Shown in pieces: positions 25,644 through 34,781 of a stretch of DNA of 64,000 nucleotides (positions within the stretch are counted from its first letter, which is position 1; each line of letters opens with the position of its first letter). This DNA comes from Phyllobacterium trifolii (GTDB lineage Bacteria; Pseudomonadota; Alphaproteobacteria; Rhizobiales; Rhizobiaceae). The stretch is taken from positions 310,001 to 374,000 of the forward strand of contig NZ_JACHXN010000004.1 in NCBI RefSeq assembly GCF_014192095.1, in the 5' to 3' direction. The notes under the pieces are model-generated. The model did not search any database and was not told the origin of the DNA. It saw only the letters and a program-made list of their open reading frames with translations. Position numbers and translations under genes: made by a program.

Positions 25644-26360
25644 ATGAGCGAACAGGAACACGCAGGCATCAAGGCCAACAAGAACATCAACCCGATGAAG
25701 AAGAGCCCGATCAGCCGGCAGCAGTCGCTTGCCGCTATCGTGGCCGATCGGCTCAAGGCATCGATTCTCAATCGCGAACTGTCACTTGGCGAGGCACTTT
25801 CGGAGGAAAAGATTGCCGCCGCCATGGATGTCAGCCGCACGCCTGTACGCGAGGCGTTGACGATTCTGCAGTTGCAAGGATTGATTGTCATCCTGGCGCG
25901 CCGCGGCAGCTTCGTCTTCAAGCCGAACCGCGATGAACTTCATTCACTCGTGGAATATCGCCTCCATCTCGAGATGTTGGCGGCCGGCTTGGCCGTTGAA
26001 CGGGCGCCCAAGGCGCTGTACGGCGCAATGATGGATGCGATCGCCGTGATGGGGAAAGCCCGCGCAGCCGACGATGCGTTGGCCTATGCCGAGGCCGATA
26101 CCCGCTTCCACGACGCCATGTTCGAACACTGCGGCAACCCCCTGTTTGCCGAAGCTTTCGAAATCGCCGCTGGTCGCATCGCGGCCCTTCGCGCCCATCT
26201 CTCCGAGCAGCTTGGACTGCATCGGCAGAAAACCTTCGAAGAGCATCAGCAGATGGCGGAGGCGGTCAAACGGCAGGATATCTCGACCTTACGCGAGCTG
26301 CTCCAAGCGCATATCCAGGCGATGGAACCGAACTACGCCAGCGCGCTGGCAATCCTATAG
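25644..26360 (+). CDS. GntR family (FCD) transcriptional regulator, second copy
   Basis: 238 residues with winged helix (VADRLKASILNRELSLGEALSEEKIAAAMDVSRTPVREALTILQLQGLIVILARRGSFVF, residues 33-92) and FCD ligand-binding domain containing ADTRFHDAMFEHCGNP. The amino-terminal 25 residues are charged and variable; an internal ATG at 25695 is an alternative start. It is probably the repressor of the adjacent TIM-barrel/M24 operon and of itself. It is a paralogue of the regulator at 22517, suggesting the module was duplicated. Confidence 0.9.
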   Translation: MSEQEHAGIKANKNINPMKKSPISRQQSLAAIVADRLKASILNRELSLGEALSEEKIAAAMDVSRTPVREALTILQLQGLIVILARRGSFVFKPNRDELHSLVEYRLHLEMLAAGLAVERAPKALYGAMMDAIAVMGKARAADDALAYAEADTRFHDAMFEHCGNPLFAEAFEIAAGRIAALRAHLSEQLGLHRQKTFEEHQQMAEAVKRQDISTLRELLQAHIQAMEPNYASALAIL

Positions 26361-26440
26361 CCGTAGCGGCGGACCGACACCGGACGTGTGGTCGGCCAGA
26401 AATGGCCTCCACAATCGCCCGGAACCGCTTCCGAAAGGTC

Positions 26441-27154
26441 TCAGGCGGGCGATGTAACCTTCACGTCGGCCACAGTCGCTTCGATATGATCGATGAGATT
26501 GTCCGGCAGTTTCAGGCGCCCGGCAAGCAGATCGAGATAGCCGCGCTCGGCCCGCGTTTGCGGATCGATAGCCAGACGCGAAGCGGTATAGAGTTCGACC
26601 TTCTGCGCATCGGTAACCGCCGCCGCGACCAGTCCGTCGACATCGACAGGCGAGGACAGCTCGTTTTTGAGAAACTCCTGCGTATCGCTGTTGATGCCGG
26701 AGAGTGACAGTTTCTCGATGATGCGCGCCTTTTCGGTCTCGTCCACCATGCCATCGGCACGGGCTGCTGCGATCATGGCGCGTACCAGCACCAGTGCAAA
26801 CTCATGTTCACCCTGTGGCGCTGTTTCGGGGCGGAAGCTTGAATCGTCCGGCGGCGGCGCAAGCTCGCCAGTCGAAGCTTGCGTTGCTTCAGCGGGAGCC
26901 TTGCCCGACTGGTAGTTCTGATAAGCCTTGTAGGCGAGCCCGGCGACAGCCGCGAGACCGCCAAGTTTCAGGGCACTGCCAGCCACCTCACGGCCAGTGC
27001 CGGTGCCGAGAAGAATCGCAGCTAGCGCGCCAGTGGCGAGCGGATTGTCCTTGGCAAGTTGCGTCGCCTTGCCGGCCGTGTCGCGAACCGATGTTCCAAC
27101 TCCGGGAACATTGCTTCCCAGGAAATCATCGAGAATCTTCTTCGGATCAAGCAT
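26441..27154 (-). CDS. DUF533/TerB-like membrane-associated protein
   Basis: 237 residues. An N-terminal part with Gly/Ala-rich hydrophobic stretch (NPLATGALAAILLGTGTGREVAGSALKLGGLAAVAGLAYKAYQNYQ, residues 35-80) precedes a TerB-like helical domain (VRAMIAAARADGMVDETEKARIIEKLSLSGINSDTQEFLKNEL) of the DUF533 family, like E. coli YebE. TerB-like domains bind metal through acidic residues. The function is unknown, possibly envelope stress. It is monocistronic, with an AGGAGAGACGC site before ATG 27154. Confidence 0.82.
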   Translation of the reverse strand: MLDPKKILDDFLGSNVPGVGTSVRDTAGKATQLAKDNPLATGALAAILLGTGTGREVAGSALKLGGLAAVAGLAYKAYQNYQSGKAPAEATQASTGELAPPPDDSSFRPETAPQGEHEFALVLVRAMIAAARADGMVDETEKARIIEKLSLSGINSDTQEFLKNELSSPVDVDGLVAAAVTDAQKVELYTASRLAIDPQTRAERGYLDLLAGRLKLPDNLIDHIEATVADVKVTSPA

Positions 27155-27245
27155 GCGTCTCTCCTCATGGCTGCATGAATTGGCTCCGCTTAGTTAGGAC
27201 CCGGTTCATGGCATTGCAATGACAGCAGAGGAATTTGTCAGACGC

Positions 27246-28175
27246 TCAGGAACCTATGTGAGCCTTCTCGCCACGCTCTTTGGCCAAGCGCACCTGCTTC
27301 TGCCGCTCGGCAAAACGGGCACGATCTTCGTCCGTGCGCTCGTGGTAGCAATTCGGACAGGAGACACCCTCTTCGAACAGCGGCGAGAGCTTGTCCTCCG
27401 GCGCAATCGGATTGCGGCAGGCGTGGCAAAGTTCCGCCTCACCCTCGATGAGACCATGGCCAACAGATACCCGCTCGTCAAAGACGAAACATTCGCCCTC
27501 CCAGCGACTTTCCTCAGCGGGCACATCCTCGAGATATTTGAGGATACCGCCCTTCAGATGAAATACGTCATCGAAGCCGAGGCCTTTGACATAGGCCGTC
27601 GCCTTCTCGCATCGAATACCGCCAGTGCAGAACATGGCGATCTTCTTGCCTTCCAGTTCCTCGCGGTGGCTCTCCACCCACTGCGGAAACTCGCGAAACG
27701 TCTTGGTCTGCGGATCGACGGCACCTTGAAACGTCCCGATCGCCGTCTCGTAATCGTTACGCGTGTCGATGACGATCGTGCCCGGATCGGAGATCAGCGC
27801 ATTCCAGTCGGTCGCCGGCACATAGGTCCCGACGCTTTGCAGCGGGTCGATATCATCGACGCCCATGGTGACGATTTCCTTTTTCAGCCGTACCTTCATG
27901 CGCTTGAAAGGCATCTCGCTCGCGTATGAGTACTTCAGCTCCATCCCGGCAATGGCCGGTTCGGCCTCGAGGAAATCAACGAGCATCTTGATCGCCGCAG
28001 GCGTTCCGGCAACAGTGCCGTTGATACCCTCTGCGGCCAAAAGCAGTGTACCCTTGATCCCCTGCCCGCAGCAAAGCTTCGCCAGCGGCTCCTGCAGCGA
28101 CTGGTAGTGATCCAGCCGGGCAAAGCGATAGAGTGCTGCCACCGTAAAGGGCATGTTTGAGGTATGGTCTGTCAT
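27246..28175 (-). CDS. trhO: tRNA uridine(34) hydroxylase TrhO (rhodanese family)
   Basis: 309 residues from ATG 28175 (an in-frame TTG lies 4 codons upstream). An N-terminal acylphosphatase-like part is followed by a rhodanese domain ([22 protein letters not shown]) with catalytic Cys183 in [12 protein letters not shown], then a C-terminal zinc-ribbon-like region with CHAC and CPNC. The protein matches the YceA/TrhO family that makes 5-hydroxyuridine at tRNA position 34 using oxygen. It is monocistronic; a dispersed repeat copy lies upstream. Confidence 0.92.
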   Translation of the reverse strand: MTDHTSNMPFTVAALYRFARLDHYQSLQEPLAKLCCGQGIKGTLLLAAEGINGTVAGTPAAIKMLVDFLEAEPAIAGMELKYSYASEMPFKRMKVRLKKEIVTMGVDDIDPLQSVGTYVPATDWNALISDPGTIVIDTRNDYETAIGTFQGAVDPQTKTFREFPQWVESHREELEGKKIAMFCTGGIRCEKATAYVKGLGFDDVFHLKGGILKYLEDVPAEESRWEGECFVFDERVSVGHGLIEGEAELCHACRNPIAPEDKLSPLFEEGVSCPNCYHERTDEDRARFAERQKQVRLAKERGEKAHIGS

Positions 28176-28250
28176 GATCGCATCCAACTACTGCGCTAAA
28201 GCGTTAAATTCAAGGGTTTTGGGAGGAGACCGTAAGAGGCACATTTATTG

Positions 28251-28373
28251 TGCGTGGTTCGACAGGCTCACCATGACGGAGGCTGTTGGCTGCAAAGGTA
28301 ACCACCAACGAGGCAAATTTTGACGCCCTGCAATCAACCCCACTCCCTCATGGTGAGCTTGTCGAACCACGCA
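28251..28373. repeat. Dispersed inverted-repeat element, copy 2
   Basis: 123 bp with about 30 bp inverted ends (28251-28280 and 28344-28373, one A/G and one C/G difference) reading TGCGTGGTTCGACA inward and the internal word CTGCAATCAACC. Same family as 5399, 46988 and 51215. It fills the space between divergent trhO and eda. Confidence 0.88.
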
Positions 28374-28459
28374 CTGCTGAAATGCCTGATCCAGAAAAGG
28401 TAGACAAACCGGATGCACACTACTAAATCGATTGAAGTTCCAGTCAGCGGAGAATTGAA

Positions 28460-29098
28460 ATGACCCAGAAGACCGATCTGCTCTTACCCGTCCTCAAGGG
28501 CCAGCCGGTTATTCCGGTCATTCTCATTCAAAATCTTGCCGATGCCGTTCCATTGGCGCGGGCGCTTGCCAAGGGTGGATTGCCGGCAATCGAGATCACG
28601 TTGCGCACTGCTGCTGCTCTCGATGCCATCCGTGCCGTCGCCAATGAAGTGCCGGAGGCCATCGTCGGCGCCGGAACCATTCTCAATGCCCGTCAGTATG
28701 ACGAGGCCGTCAACGCGGGTTCTCGTTTCATCGTCAGCCCCGGAGCGACACCGCAGCTCATCGAAGCCGCGCGCGACAGCAAGGTACCGCTGCTTCCAGG
28801 CGCCATCACGCCGGGCGAGATCATGTCCTTGCGCGAAGAAGGCTACACGATGCTGAAGTTTTTCCCCGCCGAACAGGCCGGCGGCGCGGCCTTCCTGAAA
28901 TCCTTGTCGTCGCCGCTGGCCGGCACGCTGTTCTGCCCGACCGGTGGCGTCAGCATCGCCAACGCCAAAACCTATCTCAACCTGCCGAATGTCGTCTGCG
29001 TGGGTGGCTCGTGGGTTGCCCCGGAAGACCTGGTAAAGGCCGGAAAGTGGGACGAGATCACCAAGCTCGCAGCCGAGGCAGTGAAGCTCGCAGGTTAA
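28460..29098 (+). CDS. eda: 2-dehydro-3-deoxy-phosphogluconate (KDPG) aldolase
   Basis: 212 residues, standard length. It cleaves KDPG to pyruvate and glyceraldehyde-3-phosphate in the Entner-Doudoroff pathway. Catalytic residues align with the E. coli enzyme: Glu45 in IEITLRT and Schiff-base Lys133 in TMLKFFPAE, with the phosphate-binding [11 protein letters not shown] 28460 follows GGAGAATTGAA. It stands alone, with no edd next to it. A 4-hydroxy-2-oxoglutarate aldolase side activity is common in the family. Confidence 0.93.
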   Translation: MTQKTDLLLPVLKGQPVIPVILIQNLADAVPLARALAKGGLPAIEITLRTAAALDAIRAVANEVPEAIVGAGTILNARQYDEAVNAGSRFIVSPGATPQLIEAARDSKVPLLPGAITPGEIMSLREEGYTMLKFFPAEQAGGAAFLKSLSSPLAGTLFCPTGGVSIANAKTYLNLPNVVCVGGSWVAPEDLVKAGKWDEITKLAAEAVKLAG

Positions 29099-29104
29099 CG
29101 CCGG

Positions 29105-29452
29105 TTATGGGAGTACCGGGATGAGGCGCATTTGCAGCGCGGCCTCGATTTCGAGGTAGACTGCCTCTTCAGAAAAAATGACATCGCTGTTATCGAAGCG
29201 AGTTACGTGGAAGCCCTGACCGCGCAAAAATGTATCACGGTCCTGATCGTGCTGGATACCACTGGCTGTTGCATGCGTATCGCCGTCTACCTCAATGATA
29301 ATACGTGCGGATAGCCAGGCAAAATCAGCGACATATGGCCCGATTGGTGTCTCCCGGCGAAATCGGGCCCCGCGACCGCGGAAACACCGCAGTATGTCCC
29401 ACATACGCCGTTCCGCCATGGTCAACTCGCGGCGGAGCGTTTTCGCCCGCAT
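29105..29452 (-). CDS. DUF559 family protein (Vsr/MutH-like nuclease fold)
   Basis: 115 residues with the DUF559 pattern: RRELTMAERRMWDILRCFRGRGARFRRETPIGPYVADFAWLSARIIIEVDGDTHA, where E14, D43 and E54 plus the DGDTH motif match the predicted PD-(D/E)xK nuclease site. Members are widespread small cytosolic proteins of unproven function, often found as isolated genes. It is convergent with eda (6-base gap). Confidence 0.85.
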   Translation of the reverse strand: MRAKTLRRELTMAERRMWDILRCFRGRGARFRRETPIGPYVADFAWLSARIIIEVDGDTHATASGIQHDQDRDTFLRGQGFHVTRFDNSDVIFSEEAVYLEIEAALQMRLIPVLP

Positions 29453-29491
29453 CCTGGTTTTTGGCTAAACGTTGCTATGTGGCATGAAGAG

Positions 29492-29660
29492 ACCCCTCCC
29501 CGTCGCTTCGCTCCGTCCCTCCCCACGAGGGGGAGGGTAAGGCGCTCAATTCTGCAGTATTTTCAAACGCCGGAATATAGGACTTTAGCGTAACGACAGG
29601 CGCGACGGTCTTACCCTCCCCCTTGTGGGGAGGGAGGCTGCGTAGCAGCAGGGAGGGGTT
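29492..29660. repeat. G/C-tract inverted-repeat element
   Basis: The ends are inverted (ACCCCTCCC at 29492 and GGGAGGGGT at 29651-29659) and each arm continues with a hairpin-forming block (CCCTCCCC-ACGA-GGGGGAGGG on the left, CCCTCCCCCTTGTGGGGAGGG on the right). The centre is AT-richer. It lies between the DUF559 gene and the DUF882 gene and could also terminate transcription. A related CCCCCTTGTGGGGG half-unit occurs at 39466. Confidence 0.7.
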
Positions 29661-29673
29661 TTTCTTGCCGCCG

Positions 29674-31644
29674 TTACGATCCGTGCGTCGGATTGAACTT
29701 GGCGATCTGCAGGAATGTAACCGCCTTGCCAGTAAACTTGTTGGCGTTGGCGACCGGCAGGCTCTGCTGGAAGCCGGCCGTATAGACCGTCGTCGGGGCC
29801 GTTCGCATTTCTGCATTGCGCAGGACTGCCGGTGTCACTGCCGGTGCCGTCTCCGCGACCTGCTCGGTCGAGAGGGCGCGGTCCGGAACGTCCGAGGAAA
29901 CCTGGATCGCTTTCGGAGTCTGGCCCTGTGCGGCCTGCTTGCGCGGCTTGGCGCCCTTGGCCGTCGTGATCACGCCATTGTTGAGCGCGGCAACCGGATC
30001 ACCAGAGCCTTGAGCATCGAGCATCGTCCGGCGCAGTGATGGCTGCGTTTCAATCGACGCCATTTGTGTATTCTGCTGTGCAGCCGGTTTCACACGACCA
30101 CCAGTTGTTCCCGGTAATGTCGGCATCTCGGGCGTCGGCTGCGAAGCGGAAACGACATTTCCATGCTCGCTATCGGCCTGCTTGATAAGCGCCTGCAGAT
30201 CATCCTCCGGAGCCGGAATAACCTCTTCTTCGGCCGCCGCAGTGGCCTGAATTGCTTCGGTGACGGGACGCTGATCAGGCACAAGCGATGCAACCATCAT
30301 GTCATTGCGCTTGGGCTTGTCGAAGGGTACCGGCACGAGCGCATTGGCCATTTCGGGCTGCGCCGTATCGGCAGTCGCGTTGTTGGGATTGGCCGCAATC
30401 ATCTCACGAATAGCGCTGGCGCTATCCTGCGGCTGCGGTCGCGGCATCGGCAAGGCGGCGATGACAGTCGATTGATCCTCGGCAAGCGCATTGAGCGTTG
30501 ACGGATCTCCCGGTGCCGGCGTCGGCGAATAGTCGGGACGGCGCAGCGGCACGGGAATCGCAAAGGCCAAGGCCCGGTTGTCTTCCGGCGATGTCGCAAG
30601 TGGCGCGTCAGGTCGCGGCGCGGTCAAAGGCGCAGGTGCACCGCGCACCGGCAGGTCCGGAGCGATCTGTTGCTCTTCGGGTTGAGGCTGGGCACGCGTT
30701 GCGACAGCCGGCGCGGCCGGTGCAGCGGTCTCACCTCCATCGGCGTCTTCGGCTATCGCGGCTGGCTTGGTCGACAGCGTCTTCGAAGGCTTGGAAGCAG
30801 TAGCGACAGCAACTTTGCTCTCACTGGTATCCTCTTCCTCATCGGCGCCACCGCCAAAGATCATGCCGAACAGTGTCTTACCACTGCGGCTCGAACTTGA
30901 GGAAGCACTCGCGACCTGAATTGCACTGCCACCATTGCGCCTGCGCGATTCATAGGCGGCGACTGCCTGGTCATAGCCGGGTAACGGCTTGCCATCGGAA
31001 GGAATATGCATGGTCTTGCCGTCGGGGAACACGGCCAGCAGTTCCCTGCGGCTCATGCGTGGCCAGTGACGGACATTGCCGACGTCGGTATGGACGAAAG
31101 GAGAGCCGGAGGTCGGATAGTAGCCAACGCCGCCAGCCTGGAATTTCATCGCTGTAACGCGAAGTGTGGAAAGCTTTACACCCGGCAGATACCAGTCCAT
31201 GGCCTTGCCCAGCATGTGCTGGCTTGTCTTCGCCACACCGCGCGAACGGGAACGCAGCATGGAATTTGTGGTAGGAGAGCGATAGGCAGATACCACATTG
31301 ATGTAGTCCCTGCCGCCGACATTCTGATAAATCTGCCAGACCAGATCGAAGAGGCGGGGGTCCATCTTCGTCGGCTCGTTGCGGCGCCAGTCACGCAGGA
31401 ACTTGTTGAGCTTGTTCAGCCCATCCTGCTGATAACGGCCATTTCTCTTGAACGTAATCTCGGCACGTTCCTTGGTATGGATGAAATAAAGCCTGAGAGT
31501 CCTCGTCTCGGCGGAAGCCTGTGCGGATGCGAACAACATCGGCACAAAGACCATGAGGAACACAAACCAGCCGGCGCGCATAATAGAACTCGCCCACGAT
31601 CTGTTGTTCTGTGCATGAATCATGTTTGACAATTTCGTCCCCAA
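29674..31644 (-). CDS. DUF882 (peptidase M15-like) exported protein with long Pro/Ala-rich tail
   Basis: 656 residues. A signal peptide ends near ASAQASA (about residue 46; start could be M8 at 31623). Residues 50-200 are the DUF882/YcbK domain of the M15 family, with probable zinc ligands His143 and Asp150 (SQHMLGKAMDWYLP) and His185 (PFVHTDVG), and SAYRSP. Such domains act as or resemble murein endopeptidases in the periplasm. From about residue 240 the protein is a low-complexity Ala/Pro/Gln-rich tail of over 400 residues with recurrent IPVPLRRP, ALPMPRPQP and VPVPFDKPK motifs, perhaps spanning or binding the wall. Confidence 0.82.
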   Translation of the reverse strand: MGTKLSNMIHAQNNRSWASSIMRAGWFVFLMVFVPMLFASAQASAETRTLRLYFIHTKERAEITFKRNGRYQQDGLNKLNKFLRDWRRNEPTKMDPRLFDLVWQIYQNVGGRDYINVVSAYRSPTTNSMLRSRSRGVAKTSQHMLGKAMDWYLPGVKLSTLRVTAMKFQAGGVGYYPTSGSPFVHTDVGNVRHWPRMSRRELLAVFPDGKTMHIPSDGKPLPGYDQAVAAYESRRRNGGSAIQVASASSSSSRSGKTLFGMIFGGGADEEEDTSESKVAVATASKPSKTLSTKPAAIAEDADGGETAAPAAPAVATRAQPQPEEQQIAPDLPVRGAPAPLTAPRPDAPLATSPEDNRALAFAIPVPLRRPDYSPTPAPGDPSTLNALAEDQSTVIAALPMPRPQPQDSASAIREMIAANPNNATADTAQPEMANALVPVPFDKPKRNDMMVASLVPDQRPVTEAIQATAAAEEEVIPAPEDDLQALIKQADSEHGNVVSASQPTPEMPTLPGTTGGRVKPAAQQNTQMASIETQPSLRRTMLDAQGSGDPVAALNNGVITTAKGAKPRKQAAQGQTPKAIQVSSDVPDRALSTEQVAETAPAVTPAVLRNAEMRTAPTTVYTAGFQQSLPVANANKFTGKAVTFLQIAKFNPTHGS

Positions 31645-31963
31645 CCTTGACCGTCTTTTCCAACCCCCGAATAGCTGGATTGTCCGATTTAATGGTTAAT
31701 GGTCGCTTTACTGAAGAACAAATACGTTGAGAGCATGGCGAAAACGCATATCGAATCCAGTGTTTTGTGACATGGTCAACGGGTTGTTAACAGCAGGATT
31801 AAGGCTTTTTTTCAAATGAATCCACCCCTCAAAAGTCTAAAAGTTGCTACAAAGTGGGACAAGCAAGACGGAACTGGATCAATTGCCAACCGACTCTTAA
31901 GGTTTAGCTCCTTTATCGAGGGCCTCTGATTCGCCCTCCAAACTTCAATATTCTGGTGCCAAA
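31645..31963. other. Intergenic region between the DUF882 gene and pepF
   Basis: 319 bases with no gene seen. It must hold the divergent promoters. It is AT-richer than its surroundings (for example GGCTTTTTTTCAAATGAATCC near 31804). I see no convincing -35/-10 pair, repeat or RNA structure. Confidence 0.4.
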
Positions 31964-33841
31964 ATGCGTTCAAAAATCAACAAATACTCGCTTGATACCG
32001 TGGTCACGGCTCCCTCCAAATCGGGCAGCACTGCTGCCGTGAAAGCCGATCAGGCAGCGCTCGGCCTGCTACCCGAATGGAACCTTGCCGATCTCTACCC
32101 GTCCACAGAAAGCAGCGAGCTCAAGGCCGATCTCAAAAAGGCTGACGAACTCGCCGTCGAATTCGAGAAACGCTGGAAGGGCAATCTCGCCGCCGAGGCG
32201 GCCGAACCGAAAGGCGGAGAGTTTGCCCAATCGATCCAAGAATTCGAAGCCCTGGAAGAACTCATCGGCAAGATCGTCTCCTTCGCCGGGCTGGTCTATG
32301 CCGGCGATACGTCCGATCCCAAACGCGCCAAACTTTACGGCGATATCCAGCAGAAGATGACCGATGCGAGCACGCATCTGATCTTCTACAGCCTGGAACT
32401 CAACCGCATCGATGACGCGATCATCGAAAAAGCCATGGCCGAAAACCCGGCCATCGCCCACTATCGCCCATGGTTGGTAGACCTGCGCAAGGACAAGCCC
32501 TACCAGCTCGACGACAAGATCGAGCAGCTTTTCCACGAAAAGTCGATTACCGGACGCGGCGCCTGGAACCGTCTGTTTGACGAAACCATGACGGCGCTGC
32601 GCTTTGAAGTGAATGGCGAGGAATTGCCGCTCGAACCGACCTTGAATCTCTTGCAGGATGCAGATGCCTCCCTGCGCAAAGCCGGTTTTGAAGCACTGGC
32701 CAAGACCTTCAAGGAAAACCTCCGTGTTTTCACGCTGATCACCAATACGCTGGCCAAGGACAAGGAAATCTCCGATCGCTGGCGTGGCTTTGAGGACATC
32801 GCCGATAGCCGCCACTTGGCCAACCGCGTCGAGCGCGAGGTGGTCGACGCCCTTTCCGAGGCCGTGCAGGACGCCTATCCGCGCCTGTCGCATCGATATT
32901 ACGCGCTCAAGGCCAAATGGCTTGGCCTTGAATATCTGAACAATTGGGACCGCAATGCCCCCCTGCCGGAAACGCCGCAGGCTGTCATTTCATGGACGGA
33001 CGCGCGCGAAACCGTGCTTTCCGCCTATAGTGGCTTTGCGCCGGAAATGGCCGAAATCGCCAAGGCTTTCTTCGACAAAAACTGGATCGATGCGCCGACC
33101 CGCCCCGGCAAATCGCCCGGCGCCTTCGCCCACCCGACCGTTCCCTCGGTGCATCCCTATGTGCTCCTGAACTACATGGGCAAGCCGCGCGATGTGATGA
33201 CCCTCGCGCACGAACTTGGCCACGGCGTGCATCAGGTGCTTGCCGGCGATCAGGGCGCACTCATGGCTTCGACGCCGCTGACTCTCGCCGAAACTGCTTC
33301 CGTCTTCGGCGAAATGCTCACTTTCCGCTCGCTGCTTGAAAAGACCCGCGACAAACGCGAGCGCAAGGCCATGCTGGCGCAAAAAGCCGAAGACATGATC
33401 AACACGGTGGTACGGCAGATCGCATTCTACCAGTTCGAGCGCCGGGTTCACGCCGAGCGCAACAACGGCGAACTCACCTCGGACCGTATCGGTGAGATCT
33501 GGTTGGATGTGCAGAAGGAAAGCCTCGGACCAGCGGTACATTTCGGTGCCGGCTACGAAACCTTCTGGACCTATATCCCGCACTTCATCCACTCGCCGTT
33601 CTATGTCTACGCCTATGCCTTCGGCGATTGCTTGGTGAACTCGCTCTATGCGGTCTATCAGAACGCCGAAGCAGGATTTCAGGAGAAATATTTCGACATG
33701 TTGAAGGCCGGCGGCACCAAGCATCATTCCGAATTGCTTGCGCCCTTCGGCCTCGATGCGACGGACCCAGCCTTTTGGCAAAAGGGCCTTTCCGTCATCG
33801 AGGGCATCATCGACGAGCTGGAGGCGATGGACGCCGCATAA
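31964..33841 (+). CDS. pepF: Oligoendopeptidase F, M3B family
   Basis: 625 residues with the zinc motif HELGH at residues 416-420 (TLAHELGHGVHQ) and downstream glutamate in LAETASVFGEML, the M3 family active site. It degrades oligopeptides of roughly 6-20 residues in the cytosol. The first 45 residues are a poorly conserved extension; the ATG 31964 has no strong ribosome site and the start could be later. Its stop codon overlaps the start of the DUF3445 gene by one base (TAATG). Confidence 0.92.
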   Translation: MRSKINKYSLDTVVTAPSKSGSTAAVKADQAALGLLPEWNLADLYPSTESSELKADLKKADELAVEFEKRWKGNLAAEAAEPKGGEFAQSIQEFEALEELIGKIVSFAGLVYAGDTSDPKRAKLYGDIQQKMTDASTHLIFYSLELNRIDDAIIEKAMAENPAIAHYRPWLVDLRKDKPYQLDDKIEQLFHEKSITGRGAWNRLFDETMTALRFEVNGEELPLEPTLNLLQDADASLRKAGFEALAKTFKENLRVFTLITNTLAKDKEISDRWRGFEDIADSRHLANRVEREVVDALSEAVQDAYPRLSHRYYALKAKWLGLEYLNNWDRNAPLPETPQAVISWTDARETVLSAYSGFAPEMAEIAKAFFDKNWIDAPTRPGKSPGAFAHPTVPSVHPYVLLNYMGKPRDVMTLAHELGHGVHQVLAGDQGALMASTPLTLAETASVFGEMLTFRSLLEKTRDKRERKAMLAQKAEDMINTVVRQIAFYQFERRVHAERNNGELTSDRIGEIWLDVQKESLGPAVHFGAGYETFWTYIPHFIHSPFYVYAYAFGDCLVNSLYAVYQNAEAGFQEKYFDMLKAGGTKHHSELLAPFGLDATDPAFWQKGLSVIEGIIDELEAMDAA

Positions 33842-34743
33842 TGACGACCTCCGCCCCCGTGCACACGCCCTATGATGGCTCGGCGCAACCCTTCACCATA
33901 GGGTTGCAGCAGCTCGACCTGAAAGACTGGATCGAGATCGACGACAATCTTCTCGCCTATCTCGCTGAGAAAGAACGGCTTTTTGCGCTCTACGGCGACA
34001 GGATTTTAGTCGAGGAGTCCGGAACAGGAGATGCCCAAAAGGAAGTGCTGGAACTCCTCAGCACCCATCTCGTCGAGCACTATCCTGAGATCTACTCCAT
34101 CGACGGCGGGAACGTCAAAATTGCGGGATGGAACAAACCCATATCGCTCGGTGAAACGGCTATCCCCCACCTGCATCGCGCCGCAAGCCTAGTTCAGGAG
34201 GACCTTGTGTTGATGCGCAAGGACGAGACGCGCGGCTGGCATCTCGCCGCCGCCTCGCTATCGTTTCCGTCCTCCTGGACGCTTCTGGAAAAATTCGGGC
34301 GCTCCATGGACGATATCCACGCTCCTGTGCCCGATTTTGGTGCAGGCACCCGCAATGCCGGGCTGATCACCCGCATGTTCGACAATCTGCGCCCGGATCG
34401 CTCGGTCCAGCGCATGAACTGGTCGCTGCAGCCCGACGGCAATCTCTATCATCCGCTCGCCAGCCACCAGAAGGGCGCGCGCTACACTGACGAGGATATT
34501 GCAGCCCAAAGCTATGTTCGCGTCGAGCGGCAGACGCTGCGCAAACTGCCCGTATCGGGCGATATTCTTTTTACCATCCGCATTTATCTCGATCCTATAA
34601 GTGCCCTTAAGAAACACCCCGAATGCCGTAATTTAGCGGAAGCTTTTGCACGCCAGCTCGAAGCGCTAAATCCTGCGCAACTGCACTACAAAGGTATTAT
34701 GACAATCCGCGACCGGCTTATCGACGCGCTGAAACGCCTATAG
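33841..34743 (+). CDS. DUF3445 family protein (haem-dependent oxidative N-demethylase type)
   Basis: 300 residues matching the DUF3445/HODM alpha-subunit-like pattern: residues 85-130 contain LVQEDLVLMRKDE and WHLAAASLSFPSSWTLLEKFGRSMDDIHAPVPDF, then RMNWSLQPDGNLYHP and VRVERQTLRKLPVSGDILFTIRIYLDPI. Characterised members use haem to demethylate dimethylamine; most standalone homologues are uncharacterised. The ATG shares its A with the pepF stop codon, so translation is coupled. The biological reason for pairing with PepF is unknown. Confidence 0.82.
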   Translation: MTTSAPVHTPYDGSAQPFTIGLQQLDLKDWIEIDDNLLAYLAEKERLFALYGDRILVEESGTGDAQKEVLELLSTHLVEHYPEIYSIDGGNVKIAGWNKPISLGETAIPHLHRAASLVQEDLVLMRKDETRGWHLAAASLSFPSSWTLLEKFGRSMDDIHAPVPDFGAGTRNAGLITRMFDNLRPDRSVQRMNWSLQPDGNLYHPLASHQKGARYTDEDIAAQSYVRVERQTLRKLPVSGDILFTIRIYLDPISALKKHPECRNLAEAFARQLEALNPAQLHYKGIMTIRDRLIDALKRL

Positions 34744-34781
34744 CCGCGTTTTAATTAACAGTAGTTCGGAATTTCACCATA

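Noticed and set aside
9218-26360. Island boundaries examined for integrase, tRNA or attachment repeats as signs of recent transfer
   Set aside because: None was seen; base composition appears similar to the neighbours, so recent horizontal transfer is not supported by sequence alone.
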